Part shown: piece after piece, positions 47,601 through 58,990 of the stretch
Position numbering within the stretch: the first letter of the stretch is position 1
How the letters are laid out: each line of letters opens with the position of its first letter
Assembly (NCBI GenBank): GCA_002189035.1
Contig: CM007991.1
Location: 4,216,001 to 4,280,000, forward strand
Direction of reading: 5' to 3'
From: Utricularia gibba
Lineage: Eukaryota; Streptophyta; Magnoliopsida; Lamiales; Lentibulariaceae
Length of the DNA: 64,000 bases
Translations under genes and position numbers: made by a program
Notes under the pieces: generated by a model
The model's input: only the letters and a program-made list of their open reading frames with translations
Database searches by the model: none
Told to the model about the DNA's origin: nothing

Positions 47601-49000
47601 AAATATGAGAAGTGAAAACATTTCATATGAAATGTGGAAAGGGTATACATCCAATATTAAATATCTAAAAGTGTGGAGATGTTTAGAAAAAGTCTTGTTA
47701 ACGGGATCAAAGAAGAGGAAAATTGGGTCCTAAACATGTGATTGCATGTTCATTGGATGAGCAAAAATTCTGCTGCTTATCGTTTTCTGGCATTAAAAAG
47801 TAATGGAGTGGCCATAAATACTCTTCTTGTGTCAAATAATGGTGAATTTTTTTTAACAAAATTTCATTTCAAATTAGAGATGGAAATTAATAATGAGAAT
47901 CCTCGTGAACCTTATCATTCGAATGAAATGGCAAGAAGTTGAAGAATTCCAATTAATTTTGGGGTGATTATTATATGTATTTGTTGAATGATGAGCAATC
48001 TTGAAGCAATCTTGTCACATGACTCTTATAAATGGAAAATAAGTATTAAATCAAAGTTAGACAAGATTATAAGAAACAACACTTGAGATCTTTTAGGTTT
48101 ACCAAGTGAATCAAAGCCAATAAATAGTATCAATTCGAGTGTTTATAGCTCCACATAAATTAAGAATTCATCAAATGGATGTCAAAATAACCTTTCTAAA
48201 TGAAGATTTAGAAGAGGGAATTTATATGTGGCAGAGTGTTGATTATATTATATAGGGAGATGAAAGCAAATGTATGTAGATGGAAAAAATCTTTATATGA
48301 CTTAAAACAAGCACTAAAACAATGACATGAAAAGATGGATTTAACACTAATTAATAAAGGATTCATCAATTCCATAATAGATAGATATATTTGTCTCAAG
48401 AAGGAAAACAACCATAATGTAATAATAACATTATACATAGATGACATGTTAATTTTGGGTACTTGTCAGGGTGTTATATGTATAAGGAAGAAGTTTCTAT
48501 TAAGTAAATTTGATATGAAAGACTTGGGTGAATGTTGGAATACTCTATAGGGGTTATCGAGTAATCTTAGAGTGCTTCACTGATGCAAATTGAAACTCTA
48601 GTTCGAATGATACAAAATGTATAAGTGGTAAGTGTTTAAATTGGGAGGGGAAGGCGTAGCTTGGAGGTCAACCAAGCAAGCCCTAGTAGCTCGTTCAAAA
48701 ATGGAGTATGAGTTCAATGCTTTAGAACTTACATGTGTAGAAACTAATTGGGTCACAAATCTTTTAACTTGAAACATAATATAAAAAATGGAGTGGTTTT
48801 CATTGATTTTGTGAGATTAGATGTAAACTTGGCCGATCCTCTAAAAAAGTCATTAGGGAGGAAACTAATGGGGAAAAAAATCAAGGGATACGGGTTTATT
48901 ACCATTAGCCCATTAGTGTATATTGATGGGTATGAAATCGATAGATGCCATGTGAAGGTGATTATAGGAAATATGTATAAATCAGTCGAAGAGTAGGATA
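44600..49000 (+). pseudogene. Decayed Copia retrotransposon C
   Basis: Plus-strand Copia parts in canonical order. Gag (44,649-44,972) contains LVEILIKKLPPSWND and a damaged zinc knuckle HCIVCGKLGDYVAWC near 45,088, where the His position is Tyr. Then 45,150-46,440 has no recognisable retroelement protein. Protease near 46,640 reads YFGATNHM where DSGATNH is usual, so the catalytic Asp is lost. The pre-integrase part has LKDVLHVL and NLVSASILNDAG. Integrase reads FIDDYFRFFNLF and IHETTSPCSHESNGIAE near 47,270-47,520. RT reads HQMDVKITFLNEDLEEGIYM, and YIDDMLILG near 48,440. RNase H ends with FVRLDVNLADPLKKSLGR near 48,820. Stops and frameshifts are numerous throughout. Confidence 0.8.
46310..46329. 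repeat. TA microsatellite
   Basis: Ten TA units inside the non-coding part of Copia C. Confidence 0.9.
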
Positions 49001-50339
49001 CCAAAATTGGCTTTTTCCTAAATGATATTGGTTGGAAAGAGGGAAACGATTTCTGATAGGATTTGACATGCGGACGGATCAACAACGATCAGACAGGATA
49101 ATGATGACCATTTCAACAGAACCTGAAAAGTAGTCGAATTATAGGAACCTTAGAGCAGCTGGCAGTTATGTGTCATTGATGTTGCATCATTTTTGTACAT
49201 ATTTGAGTTAATTTTAGTGTTAGAGTATTCAGATTATATGAGTTAGAATAGGGAAAAGGCCAAAACCTGCATTGGTAAAATTATTTTCAGTAAAAACATG
49301 TTTTGCTCTATTTTTCGCTTAGTCCAAGTGAAAGGTGGTTTTATTATTTCTCCAAGCTCATGTACCTTCGACCCATTTGGGTTTGGATGCATTATCTGAC
49401 CAACCTACAAAGTTGTTATGAGTATAGGGGCAAAATGAGAATTATAAGTTTGGATGTGAAGGAAGGATAAGGAAAGTTGGAGATAAAGAATGCAATAATC
49501 TCATAATAGACGCAACTAACTATGACTGGCACGTGAGATTGGTGTGAATAAATAAAGGAATAGATTTGCTGCCTATATAATTCCTATCTTTCTAGAATGT
49601 TTCAATCGGTGCACAATTGGCTGCAAGAGAGATTTTGTTTGGCTGGAGAGTTCTTATGTTGTAGAGAGAATTTCTCTCCTAGGAGCATTTTTGAGATAGG
49701 AGTGGAAGAGAAGATGAAGGAGAGGCGTTGCAGTGTGACACTAGAACTAATCTCTGCCATCAGAAGTGCAGGTGAGACCTGAATAAAAGGCAAGGAGGCT
49801 TGGGAACCTGCAATTCGGGAAGAAGGACGCAGAGAAAATAGAACTGGAAAATTGAATAAACATTTTATTTTCTCGTAAATCTTATTTCTTACATCATATT
49901 TCGTGAACATGCGCATTATTTCCATCTTGCGTTTTCAGTATTTAACGTGTTCAAATGATTTCATCATCTAATTTACGTACTATGTTATATGCTTTTACTT
50001 CATAAACCAGTAGAAATCTTTCATTGATTTAAGTTAGAGTGTTCTTTTCCGATGCACTCGCTTTATATCCCTGACACACAAGGAAGGATGCGGTGGGAAG
50101 GAAGCAGCCCTAGCCTCTGTCCGGTCGATCATTCCGTTGGGATCTCGCATTCAATAGAAACCACTTCCAGAAAACCCCCGTTTAATAATGCTTATACGTC
50201 AAACCGAAAACTAAAAACCGTTTTCTCTTTGTAGATTGATCTGGACTTACTGTTGCTACATTAATTTCTTTGTGAATGAAATGTAGTTTGTTTGTCCAGT
50301 TTATACATTACTTTTGATGGGGAAAACCTTTAGACTTGT
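49001..50339. other. Unclassified repeat-like DNA after Copia C
   Basis: Contains ctatataattcc near 49,574 followed by a transcribed-looking GA-rich segment and a possible polyadenylation region near 49,860, a layout that fits an LTR. No second copy was found in the window, so class and borders stay open. No gene is supported. Confidence 0.35.
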
Positions 50340-50600
50340 GATATTTTCAGAATTTTCTATCCGTTAGTCAACAAGATCACATGTATAGCCACCAGGCGCA
50401 GAAAGTAACTAACATCCACAGAATTCGGTTGACTCATTTTCTCCTATAAATAGGGGAGCATTGAAGAAAAAAGCATACATCATTTGTACCCTTATTTCCT
50501 TCTCTTTAGTGAAGTCATTACTCTCATGAGCCTCTCTAGCTCTATGGTTTTCCCATTCCGACAATTTCCATTAAAAATCCTTGTCTTCTTTCATTGCTTT
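50340..50600 (+). repeat. LTR-like relic (family also at about 8.3 kb)
   Basis: TATAAATA at 50,445-50,452 and a phrase beginning atggttttcccattccgac at 50,543, with the spacing of the block at 8,080-8,530. Similarity is weak but extends over the same three elements. Confidence 0.35.
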
Positions 50601-52452
50601 CATCTCAATAATTATTCGAAAAACCTGAAGACGATAACTCAGATATGCACAAACCAATTTCATTACCCGAAAATCGGCTATCTTTAATAATCCAATTTTT
50701 GACCACAACATATATGGATATCCCATCCAAGTGATTGGAAACACCATGAAGTAGTAGATTCATATGGGTAAAAATAAAATATATATTAATACTAAAGCAT
50801 TTTCCTGAGGAGCTCAAGTTCATGTTATCAAAGATGCTCATTAATATTGAAGGGATGAATCTTACTCTTAATGGATTGATGAATGTTAGAACGTGTTGCT
50901 AAATGTTGCGGTTTAGTACATTAAACGTATCAAAGGAAATTTATAAACCTAGCTATTCTACTACACAAATCACATGAATTAATGTAGTGTGATAAGCAAG
51001 GGTTGAATTCACACGAAATGGTTGCAATTTCCTGAAGTCCTTTACATTTACATAAAACATGGGGGGTTTTATTGGGGTTTAACTCTCATGAGCATAAGAC
51101 ATAAAATAACAGTGGTTGTAATGATCAAGTGGCAAGGGTGAAGAAGCACGGAAAATAACAGTAATGCGTCGAAAATATAATGTGAAAGTGTCTTGGCTGG
51201 GTTTCACCAAGGCCTAACTCTTGTGTCACTCAATAGAATCCATAAGTTTAATACCCAGTTTTAACATGCTTAAAAACAGGACAAAGTGTCGCAGAAACAG
51301 TAAACATGCTAAACTCAAGAACTAAAGATTGAAGAACTCAAACATAAACAAGTTCATAAGCTGAAATAAAGTCTACAAGAGATTTCTTGTTCACAACAAG
51401 GCATTAGAAACGTAACAGAAAGCATGAAAATGTAGAAAGTAACAGTAGCAAGTTCAACAACAGAAATGGAAGTGCAGAAAATAGAAATAAAATGTTCACA
51501 GTTGCTCTCGGTTGTAGATTTGCTAAAAATGAAAGTTCTGGGTTGAAATCTGATAGAGAAATGTAGATTGAAAGCTGCCGAAGCCGTTTGCTGGAGAACC
51601 ACTGTTCTCCTCGCTCACTCTCCCTCTACTATTTGCTCTCTTCTCTCCCTTCTTCCTTTCTTCTTTTCCCGCTCAAAATGAAGGGTATTTGCATCTTTTG
51701 CTTAAGCTTCTAGAAGAAAGATCTATGCTCCAAATTTTATCTTTTTAAAAGGCAGCTGCTTTCGATAGAAAGTAATTATTGCACAGCTTTTCTGTACCTT
51801 TTGAATTGTTAACGCAGAAAGTATGCTGCTAGTACTAACTCTTATCTTGTAAAGACTTAAACATATACTAGAAGAAAAGGGGGAGTTTTCGGCTCAATAG
51901 AGACATTTCAGTAAACTAAATACACAAAAGGAGATAATTTACCACACTAAACAACATTTAATCGTATTAAATGCACTTAAAAACACATATAAAGACATAA
52001 TAAAAATAGTTTTATTATGGACAAAAAATTATGTTGGGCCGCTTCTATGGATTAAGATGGGGGTGTGCATGCAGTGATGTACAACTACATTGAGAAATGA
52101 AGTTGAAGATTGGTTTGTGATGTTTTGAACATTGTAATATGATGAATGGTTCATTGAAACTATTTTTTTCACCTTGCCCCTAGTATTACATTATGAGGAT
52201 TCAAGTTTAAAGGATTTTTGCTTTTCAATTTTTAATTTGTTCTACTTCATACTAATTAAACATCAGGATATTGGATTGGTGAATTTGGTGGAAGGTGTTG
52301 TACTAGACTCGCATTGTTTTGGATATGCACCATCTTCTGTTTAAGCTTTGATTGTTAGCGTTCATAATTTAGAGGAAGTAAAGGGAAGCATGAATTATTC
52401 AATTTTTAAATATCAATCAATCAGATGTATTCAAGTATGACAATGACATGGT
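50601..52452. other. Unclassified intergenic DNA
   Basis: About 50,990-51,860 is less AT-rich and, on the minus strand, resembles the leader of a transposable element (pyrimidine-rich start near 51,650, then purine-poor text). I could not assign it to a family. No gene is seen. Confidence 0.35.
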
Positions 52453-52552
52453 GACACATGTTCATATTAAATGTGCGCCAAATGTTCATACCACATGTGA
52501 TGCCACATGTTCATATCACATGTGATGCCACATGTTTGTATTACGTGCAAGA
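52453..52552 (+). repeat. Four-copy 25-bp tandem repeat
   Basis: Units start at 52,453, 52,478, 52,503 and 52,528. The third is ccacatgttcatatcacatg followed by tgatg. The first and fourth copies are diverged; the two middle ones differ at only two positions. Each middle unit contains the palindrome cacatgtg. Confidence 0.85.
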
Positions 52553-54097
52553 TGAGGTTGAGGTGTTGAAGGGGATTTATATAATAGAATTTAAGATTCT
52601 TTCACTCATTTTCAAGTTTTGTAAAGATGAGGACAACTTGATTTGGAAGAGTGGAAGAAAGATTAAGATACCTCAGGTGAATGAAGGTGATTTAAAAGTG
52701 GTTTAGAGTCAAAGGAATCAAAATGAGTGTGATGATTGATTTTGAAGCTTTGTTTGTCTTTGAAACTAATTTTCACAAATTTATGTGTCTATGTAATGTT
52801 GGCGCTTGATTTATATTTCTTTGGATGTGATTTTGCATGTATCCTAAATTCTAGATTTTTGTGTCCACTTTATGAAACTTTTTACGTTGTACAATAATTC
52901 TTATAGAGGAGTAAGTTTTAATGTTTTTATTGAAACTACTACGTTTTGGTGTTATTTCATCAAACTGTTTTTGAGTTTCAAAAGTATTGTTCTTTTCACT
53001 AAGGATAGCCATCATTGTTAACTTTAAGATGGTATGTATTTGTTGTGGCATACTATATGTATTTGTATATATTATGTGATAAACAAGTGAGGAAAGAATG
53101 GAATAGGTATTGTTGTATATCTCCAGCAATGTAATTGTACCATGGGGACTATGACTAATATTTTAGGTATATGTGAAGCACCATGTACAAGTGAAAGGTC
53201 AAAAGGTATGAAGGTGAAGCAAAAAAGATGTGATGTTATGTATGACTTGAATTTTTGGTTATGCGGTCCAGATGGTTCTTTTGATCATGGAACTATCAGC
53301 AATAACACTTTATGTCTCACTTATCATGATTTGATATCAATGTGAAGAGTGGACAATCATGAAAAATGAGAAAATATAGTTATTGAGACTTGCAATATGT
53401 TTAGTTAGGATTTGATGGTCATGACTCATCTTTCTTGAGCTTTTAAAGTTGATCATGACATATATAATCCACATGTTTAAATTCCGTTTATAGTTTGAAA
53501 GAACTCAATGACCCATGAAATAACATCCAAGTTGAATGAAGAGAAGAAACATTGATGAGTATTTCAATGTGTGGGTGATTGTCAAAGTCTCTAGCAATTC
53601 CATTAGAATACTAATCAAGTATAACCTTTTGAAGATTATGAATGACATTCTTGAGAGACCTCAATATTCATTGAAAGGTTTAAGATTTTTAGCTTTTAGT
53701 ATACAAGGAGTTTGTGACTTTTTGTCTGTAAGAGGTGGTTTTATCTTTATAAATATTTCATTTCTTCTCATTCTTACACGTCTGTTGATAAACTTGTTGA
53801 ACCTGGGAGATTGCTGGATCTTTATTGAAATAATATTTTAAGGATATTGTACTTCACACACGCCTCAAATTTTTCTTCTTCTCCATCTGAACTCTGATCC
53901 CACAATCCAGGTTTCTATTTTTAATAGTTGAGAATTCTCGTTTGGTATTTTTGAAGACCATATTCGGCCACACGCCATTTGACGTAAAAAGGGCGAGGTA
54001 GCTAACTCATGGGGAATAACAGGATCTGAATCAGAAATAACAATCCGATGGCAAAGATGCATGTTTTCCAGAAGATAGTTTTTTTTTTTTTTTTCTT
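52553..54097. other. Unclassified DNA and 3' flank of MATE gene 2
   Basis: Short plus-strand frames at 53,142-53,345 and 53,536-53,841 have moderately coding-like composition but no recognised family. They could be decayed transposon protein. The last 200 bases are probably the 3' untranslated region of MATE gene 2. Confidence 0.4.
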
Positions 54098-57019
54098 TTA
54101 AGACACAATGCCGCTGCCATTGCTCTCGTGGGCTGGCTCTCCGCCCCATTTGCTTATCCTCTCCACTGCCACGGAAGCTTCCTTGTTCCAGTTTGTTTGG
54201 TACACTATCACGAACAGGCACAGCGTCTGCACCAGCGTCCCAATCAGCATCCCAATCCAGATGCCCTGCCAATTCCACATGCGGTTACGAACTTCAAGGT
54301 GCATAGCCTTATCTACTTTGGGACACTTCCTACAAACTAGCCAAGTGATCGATAGGAAATCAAACTCTTCGTCTTACTTGCACGCCCAAGTTGACAACGT
54401 AGCCCATGACTAGGCCAAGCGGGATGCCAAAAATGTAGTAGCAGGCTATGTTCACAAAAGCAACAGGTTTCTGCCATCCGGCGCCGACTGCAACTCCTGC
54501 AGCGGAAACAGATCCGGGGTTGATGATCTCGACATCCATGATAATAAACCCAAACTCGAAACGGGAGAATATCTGGGTTGGAGTTACCTGAGAGCGCAGG
54601 CTGGATATTGTTGATGATGATACTAACCACCAGCAAGGGAGTGAGCTGATAGACGGCTCGGATGACTCGAGGGCTCTCTGCGAATAAATAAGGGTACTGC
54701 CTGTGGAAAATAAGAATGATCACCGCCACCACGAGGCTGGAGACGAAAGCGGTCAGCACCACGACCACCATTGAGAATCTGGCGGCCCTTGGATGCCCGG
54801 CGCCTAATTCATTCGACACTCTCACGCTACAATCAATACACGCAACAGAACAGACGACGTTTTTAACATGCATTACTACCTTACAAAATAAAAAAAAATC
54901 GAACAAGGGGAAGCATCATCATCTACCTTACTCCGGCATTGAGTCCAACAGCAATCATCATAACCCACTGGCTGATGGTGAGGCTGCCAAAAGACGACGT
55001 TTCAAAAAGGTAATATCACAAAAATCGGATATAAAAAACAAGCATCCCATAGTACGGAAAAAAAAGGGAAAAACTGCACATGCCAACGGACAAGAAAGCA
55101 AGATTTACAATCCACTTTTGTGGGATGTGGCCCCAGATTTCACTGTTACGGTCCTTTTTCAGACATGGAGAAGTAAAAATAGTATATAAACAAACAAATA
55201 ATGATAATAATAATAATAATAATGGAGGTATGCGATCCACGGATGAAACGGACAGCTCTATTTATATTTTTCTCTCTCAAAAACATAAAAAAAATATTAT
55301 TTCTCTTCTCAAAATCACCCCTTTAAACCTGGTGTACCTTATTTAAAAATGCATCCATTCCTTACAATTACTTAGAAAAAAAACTTTCATATTGTTTATT
55401 ATTATTTGTAAAATTAAAGATGTCATCTGGAAAACCAATTTTGTTTTGAAATCAAGTAATTTAATAAAAATAAAATACGTTTAAATAGATAGGGCGTTCC
55501 TGAGGAATTCAATAAATAATAAATTTAATTAGTAGCAATTTAACTTTATAATAGCAGGAATTGAACAAAATAAATTCAAAATTTAAACCCTAAAATTAGT
55601 ATTCAATTTGAGGAGAAAACCGAATAATTCATTCTAAAAATCAATAAATTAAATTCTCATTAAAAGAAGAATCAAACTCTACATAATTTAAGACATTTCC
55701 AACCCTATTCCTACGAATGTTTGTCCTAAATTTATTGAACTTCCTGATTTCTACATTTCTCGCCCCACTACGCTACGCTAGTAATAAATAATGAAGTGTG
55801 AATAGATATTCGGGAATTTAATGCATATTAAATGCAGGACTGGAGTAACTGAACTCAAGTACTAGGAAGGGAGGAAGGGATTACCAAATTGACAGCGCGT
55901 CCACCGCAATTTCGGCGTTCTTCAGAAATCCAGCGAATAGGAGGAGGGCTGTTAGGTACCACACCTCTAAGCTGCCACCACGTGTCAGGGACGGTGGTGA
56001 GGAACGTAGGATATCGCGACGACCCGTCAGGCAAAAAGCTATCGAGATTGACGTACCAGAGCATCACGGCGGAGGCCAGTGACAGCTTCACGAACCCCCA
56101 GAGGTTGTGGAACGCGCGCCACGAGAGTCCGGACCACGCGCTGCCGCACGCACCGCTGACTACGTACGCCATCTGCGCCACCACGCTGAACCACCAAGTC
56201 CCGTTCAGGACCACGGCGGCGCCGACCATCCCCCAGCCGAGCTTCACCACCAGCAGCCAGGTGAAAAATACGTGAATTACAAGGGCGGCCAAGGCGATGT
56301 ACGCCATCGCCATCACCTTGCTCTGGGCCTGCAGAAACTTCACGATCGGGAAATTCAGGGCGTAGGCGTAGAGCTGGGGAATCATCCACAACGCGAAACG
56401 GGCCGCCGCTCTCGAGATATCTTCCTTCTGCCCTAGCGCACGCAGGACCGGCTCCGCGAAGACGTACAGAAAAGTTAGCGGAATACACGCGCCCAGCAGA
56501 ATTACCCACGATCTCTGCATATACACCCCCATCATCTCCATTTGTCCGGCGCCGTACGCCTGCCCGCAAAGCGTTTCCAAAGCGCTTCCCATCCCCCACT
56601 GCATTTTTTTTTGTCTTCCGATATCAAAATCCAAATCTAAAATCGCAATGTTTTTTTATTTAATTTCTGAAAATTGTTACCATTATGCCGAAGCTGAGGC
56701 CAGCGATGACGGAGTTCTCAATGGAGAAGGCGGCGAGGTCGAGCGTTCCGACGTGACCGGCAAAGGCCTGTGTGATTGCGCCTTGAGAGAACTGGCAGAT
56801 GGCGGTAAAAATGGCTGGAGCGGACAAGTAGATGAGTTTTCGAAGCTCCAGCTTCAACTCCCGGTGAAAGTCTCGCACTCCAGCAATCGGTTCGATGTCA
56901 TGGCCATGATCGCCAAAGGCGAAAAAATCACCCGAATGAGGAGGCCGCCGAGACGGCCCTCCGTCGTCCCCCGCCGGATGATTCAGCAGCGGCTGCGTAC
57001 TCCCACCAGCTTCCTCCAT
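54098..57019 (-). CDS. MATE efflux transporter 2, DETOXIFICATION (DTX33-like)
   Basis: Paralogue of the MATE gene at 36.6-39.0 kb, same strand. CDS is complement(join(54098..54265,54378..54496,54588..54826,54927..54983,55885..55971,56057..56598,56681..57019)), 516 residues. Exons of 542, 87, 57 and 119 nt have exactly the same lengths as in MATE 1, and all phases agree. Features: ITQAFAGHVGTLDLAAFSIE, WGMGSALETLCGQAYGAG, FALWMIPQLYAYALNFP, ASAVMLCLEVWYL (splice-restored), SVRVSNELGAGHPRAAR and GVAVGAGWQKPVAFVN. Here the last exon is undivided and includes TNWNKEASVAVERISKWGGE. The intron at 54,984-55,884 is enlarged to 901 nt, with a TAA microsatellite. It probably exports small organic molecules or flavonoids; the substrate is not predictable. 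Confidence 0.94.
55204..55222 (+). repeat. TAA microsatellite in an intron
   Basis: About six TAA units within the enlarged third intron of MATE gene 2. Confidence 0.85.
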
Positions 57020-58850
57020 CCTCTGGGTTCACACTTGAACACTCACTAGTTGATTACATATATGTATATATGCAGGTAGCTGTTGAGGCTGTGCTCAGTG
57101 CGATGTACGGGTGCGTCTAAGCTGAAGGTATTCAAGATACTCGCAAATAATTCACGTCTAATCCACCGACTGTGTGAACAAGACAAGAGAGGCTGACGCG
57201 GAGGCCGAAGATTACATTTAACAATTTTTAGAAAAAGCTGGAAATTATATAGTTATATAATTATCTATATTTGTTTTATAATATTGTGTATTTTATTAAT
57301 ATAAAATAAAACATTAAAAAACGTGATGAAAGGAAGAATGGGTGCAAACATTTTTAATGAATATGTGCGAAATAGGAGTAAGGAGAGAGAGCAGAATGCA
57401 GATCCACACCCCGTGGAAGTTGTGGTAGCTACACCTACCCTTCCCGAGTTCCAAAACCCGCGTGAATTGTCGACATTGTCCCTCAAAATAAAATATTAAT
57501 TCATGAATAAAACCATTTCCCCTAACTCCCCTATAAAATATGCATCTAAACCCTATCGCTCACTAACTTGGGAGGGACCCCACTCATATCCCATACAATT
57601 TATGCATGTGGCCTCAAATGACAATTTGTGTGGTCAGTTTTCCTTATCCAATTCCCCAATCCTTTATTTCATGAAAATCTAAAAGATATATATATTTTCA
57701 AATTTTATTTATATCAAATCTTTTATTTTGAGTTTAATAAATATTATTTCAAAATAATTCTTTATTGAATTTATTCATTTTACCAATTACATTTCATGTA
57801 ATTTTATCATTTTATTTTATATCGAATAATGATTTACTATTATGCGTCTCCGTATACGTTTCCAATTAAGGTCATAAAAATGAATTTATTAATGAATTCT
57901 AAATTAATTAAATTCATTATTATAAATCATATATAATATCTAGCAACATATTACTATACTTGAGACATAAGAATAATCAAATAAACTGATTGAGATTTTC
58001 TATAACTAGTTACTGTATAATCAATAGATTTCATTCTATTTATATCTCATTCGATACCAGAACATAAGTATGTATCTTTCTAATTTATCGTACTTATAAT
58101 AGCAAACACTAATATTAAATAATCTATTCAAACTCTTCGAGTGTCATTAATTTGGACCTATGAATTATTATTAGACTTCATGCAATTAATCGAGATAATA
58201 TCTCATAGTTAATATTAGTAATGAATTCTTTATTGATCAATCAATTATCTCCAACCGTAAGAATTCCCAATCCTTTTCATCCATACTAGGCAAGCCATGA
58301 TTAAATTCTCATTAATAATGAGTGAAAACGTGAGGTCAAAATTAAGATAATTTTGTTGATCTCAAGTTTAAGTTTACTTGCATGATTGTCATATTCGAGA
58401 TACTGGTGCTAATACTTGGTTAAGTTCTCATAGTAACATCTCAAAGATGAGTCATTCAATGAATCGATTTTCTAATCGATATTCACACATTGTTTCTAGT
58501 AATCTCATTATATCAATTGTGAAAACCATTGATTAAACAATTTAGAGAACTCAATACATGAGAGATTATTTGCAATTGTGATATCCTCACTGCATAAATA
58601 ATTTAGTCAAAGAATTTTTAACTTCATTTGGGTAATTGAGAAGGTAAAAGGATTATGGTTATTTGTCCTCAAAATTGAATTTTATGCATTGCCCAACTGT
58701 TGCCATTAATCAATGATTTGAATATTAGGTTATTATCTATCCATTAATGAGGTATATTACACATGAAAAATACAATTAAAAATCATTAATTCCTCTTGAT
58801 AGATCTGAATTTGCCACCATTATATTTGTATGGTTGTTAAATATGTGCAA
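57020..58850. other. Upstream region of MATE gene 2 and AT-rich repeat DNA
   Basis: The first few hundred bases are the promoter side of MATE gene 2, including TA-rich text (tatatac, minus strand) about 45 nt before the ATG. Beyond 57,500 the DNA has the even texture of an old transposon without coding remains. No gene supported. Confidence 0.4.
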
Positions 58851-58990
58851 CTTACTTGCTCCATTTATAAATATTTTAATAGAGTGAATTTTCTTGATTG
58901 ACAACATTGTGAAAATCCATTTTTCATAAAATGGTGTCATTGATAGGAACTTAGGTGCTTTTTAATTTTTGTAGTTAATCAGTTTTTATT
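58850..58990 (+). repeat. Gypsy-type LTR end with degenerate primer-binding site
   Basis: The run aaaatggtgtcattgatagg at 58,929, then aacttaggtgctttttaatt, resembles the LTR end plus the region after the primer-binding site of Tat/Athila-type Gypsy elements, where the site usually reads tggcgccgttgccgggga. Here it has several changes. The text just before (gagtgaattttcttgattga) recurs, diverged, near 62,740. Confidence 0.4.

Noticed and set aside
56039-56599. 186-codon minus-strand frame
   Set aside because: A shifted-frame shadow of MATE 2 exon 2, which is clear in the conserved frame.
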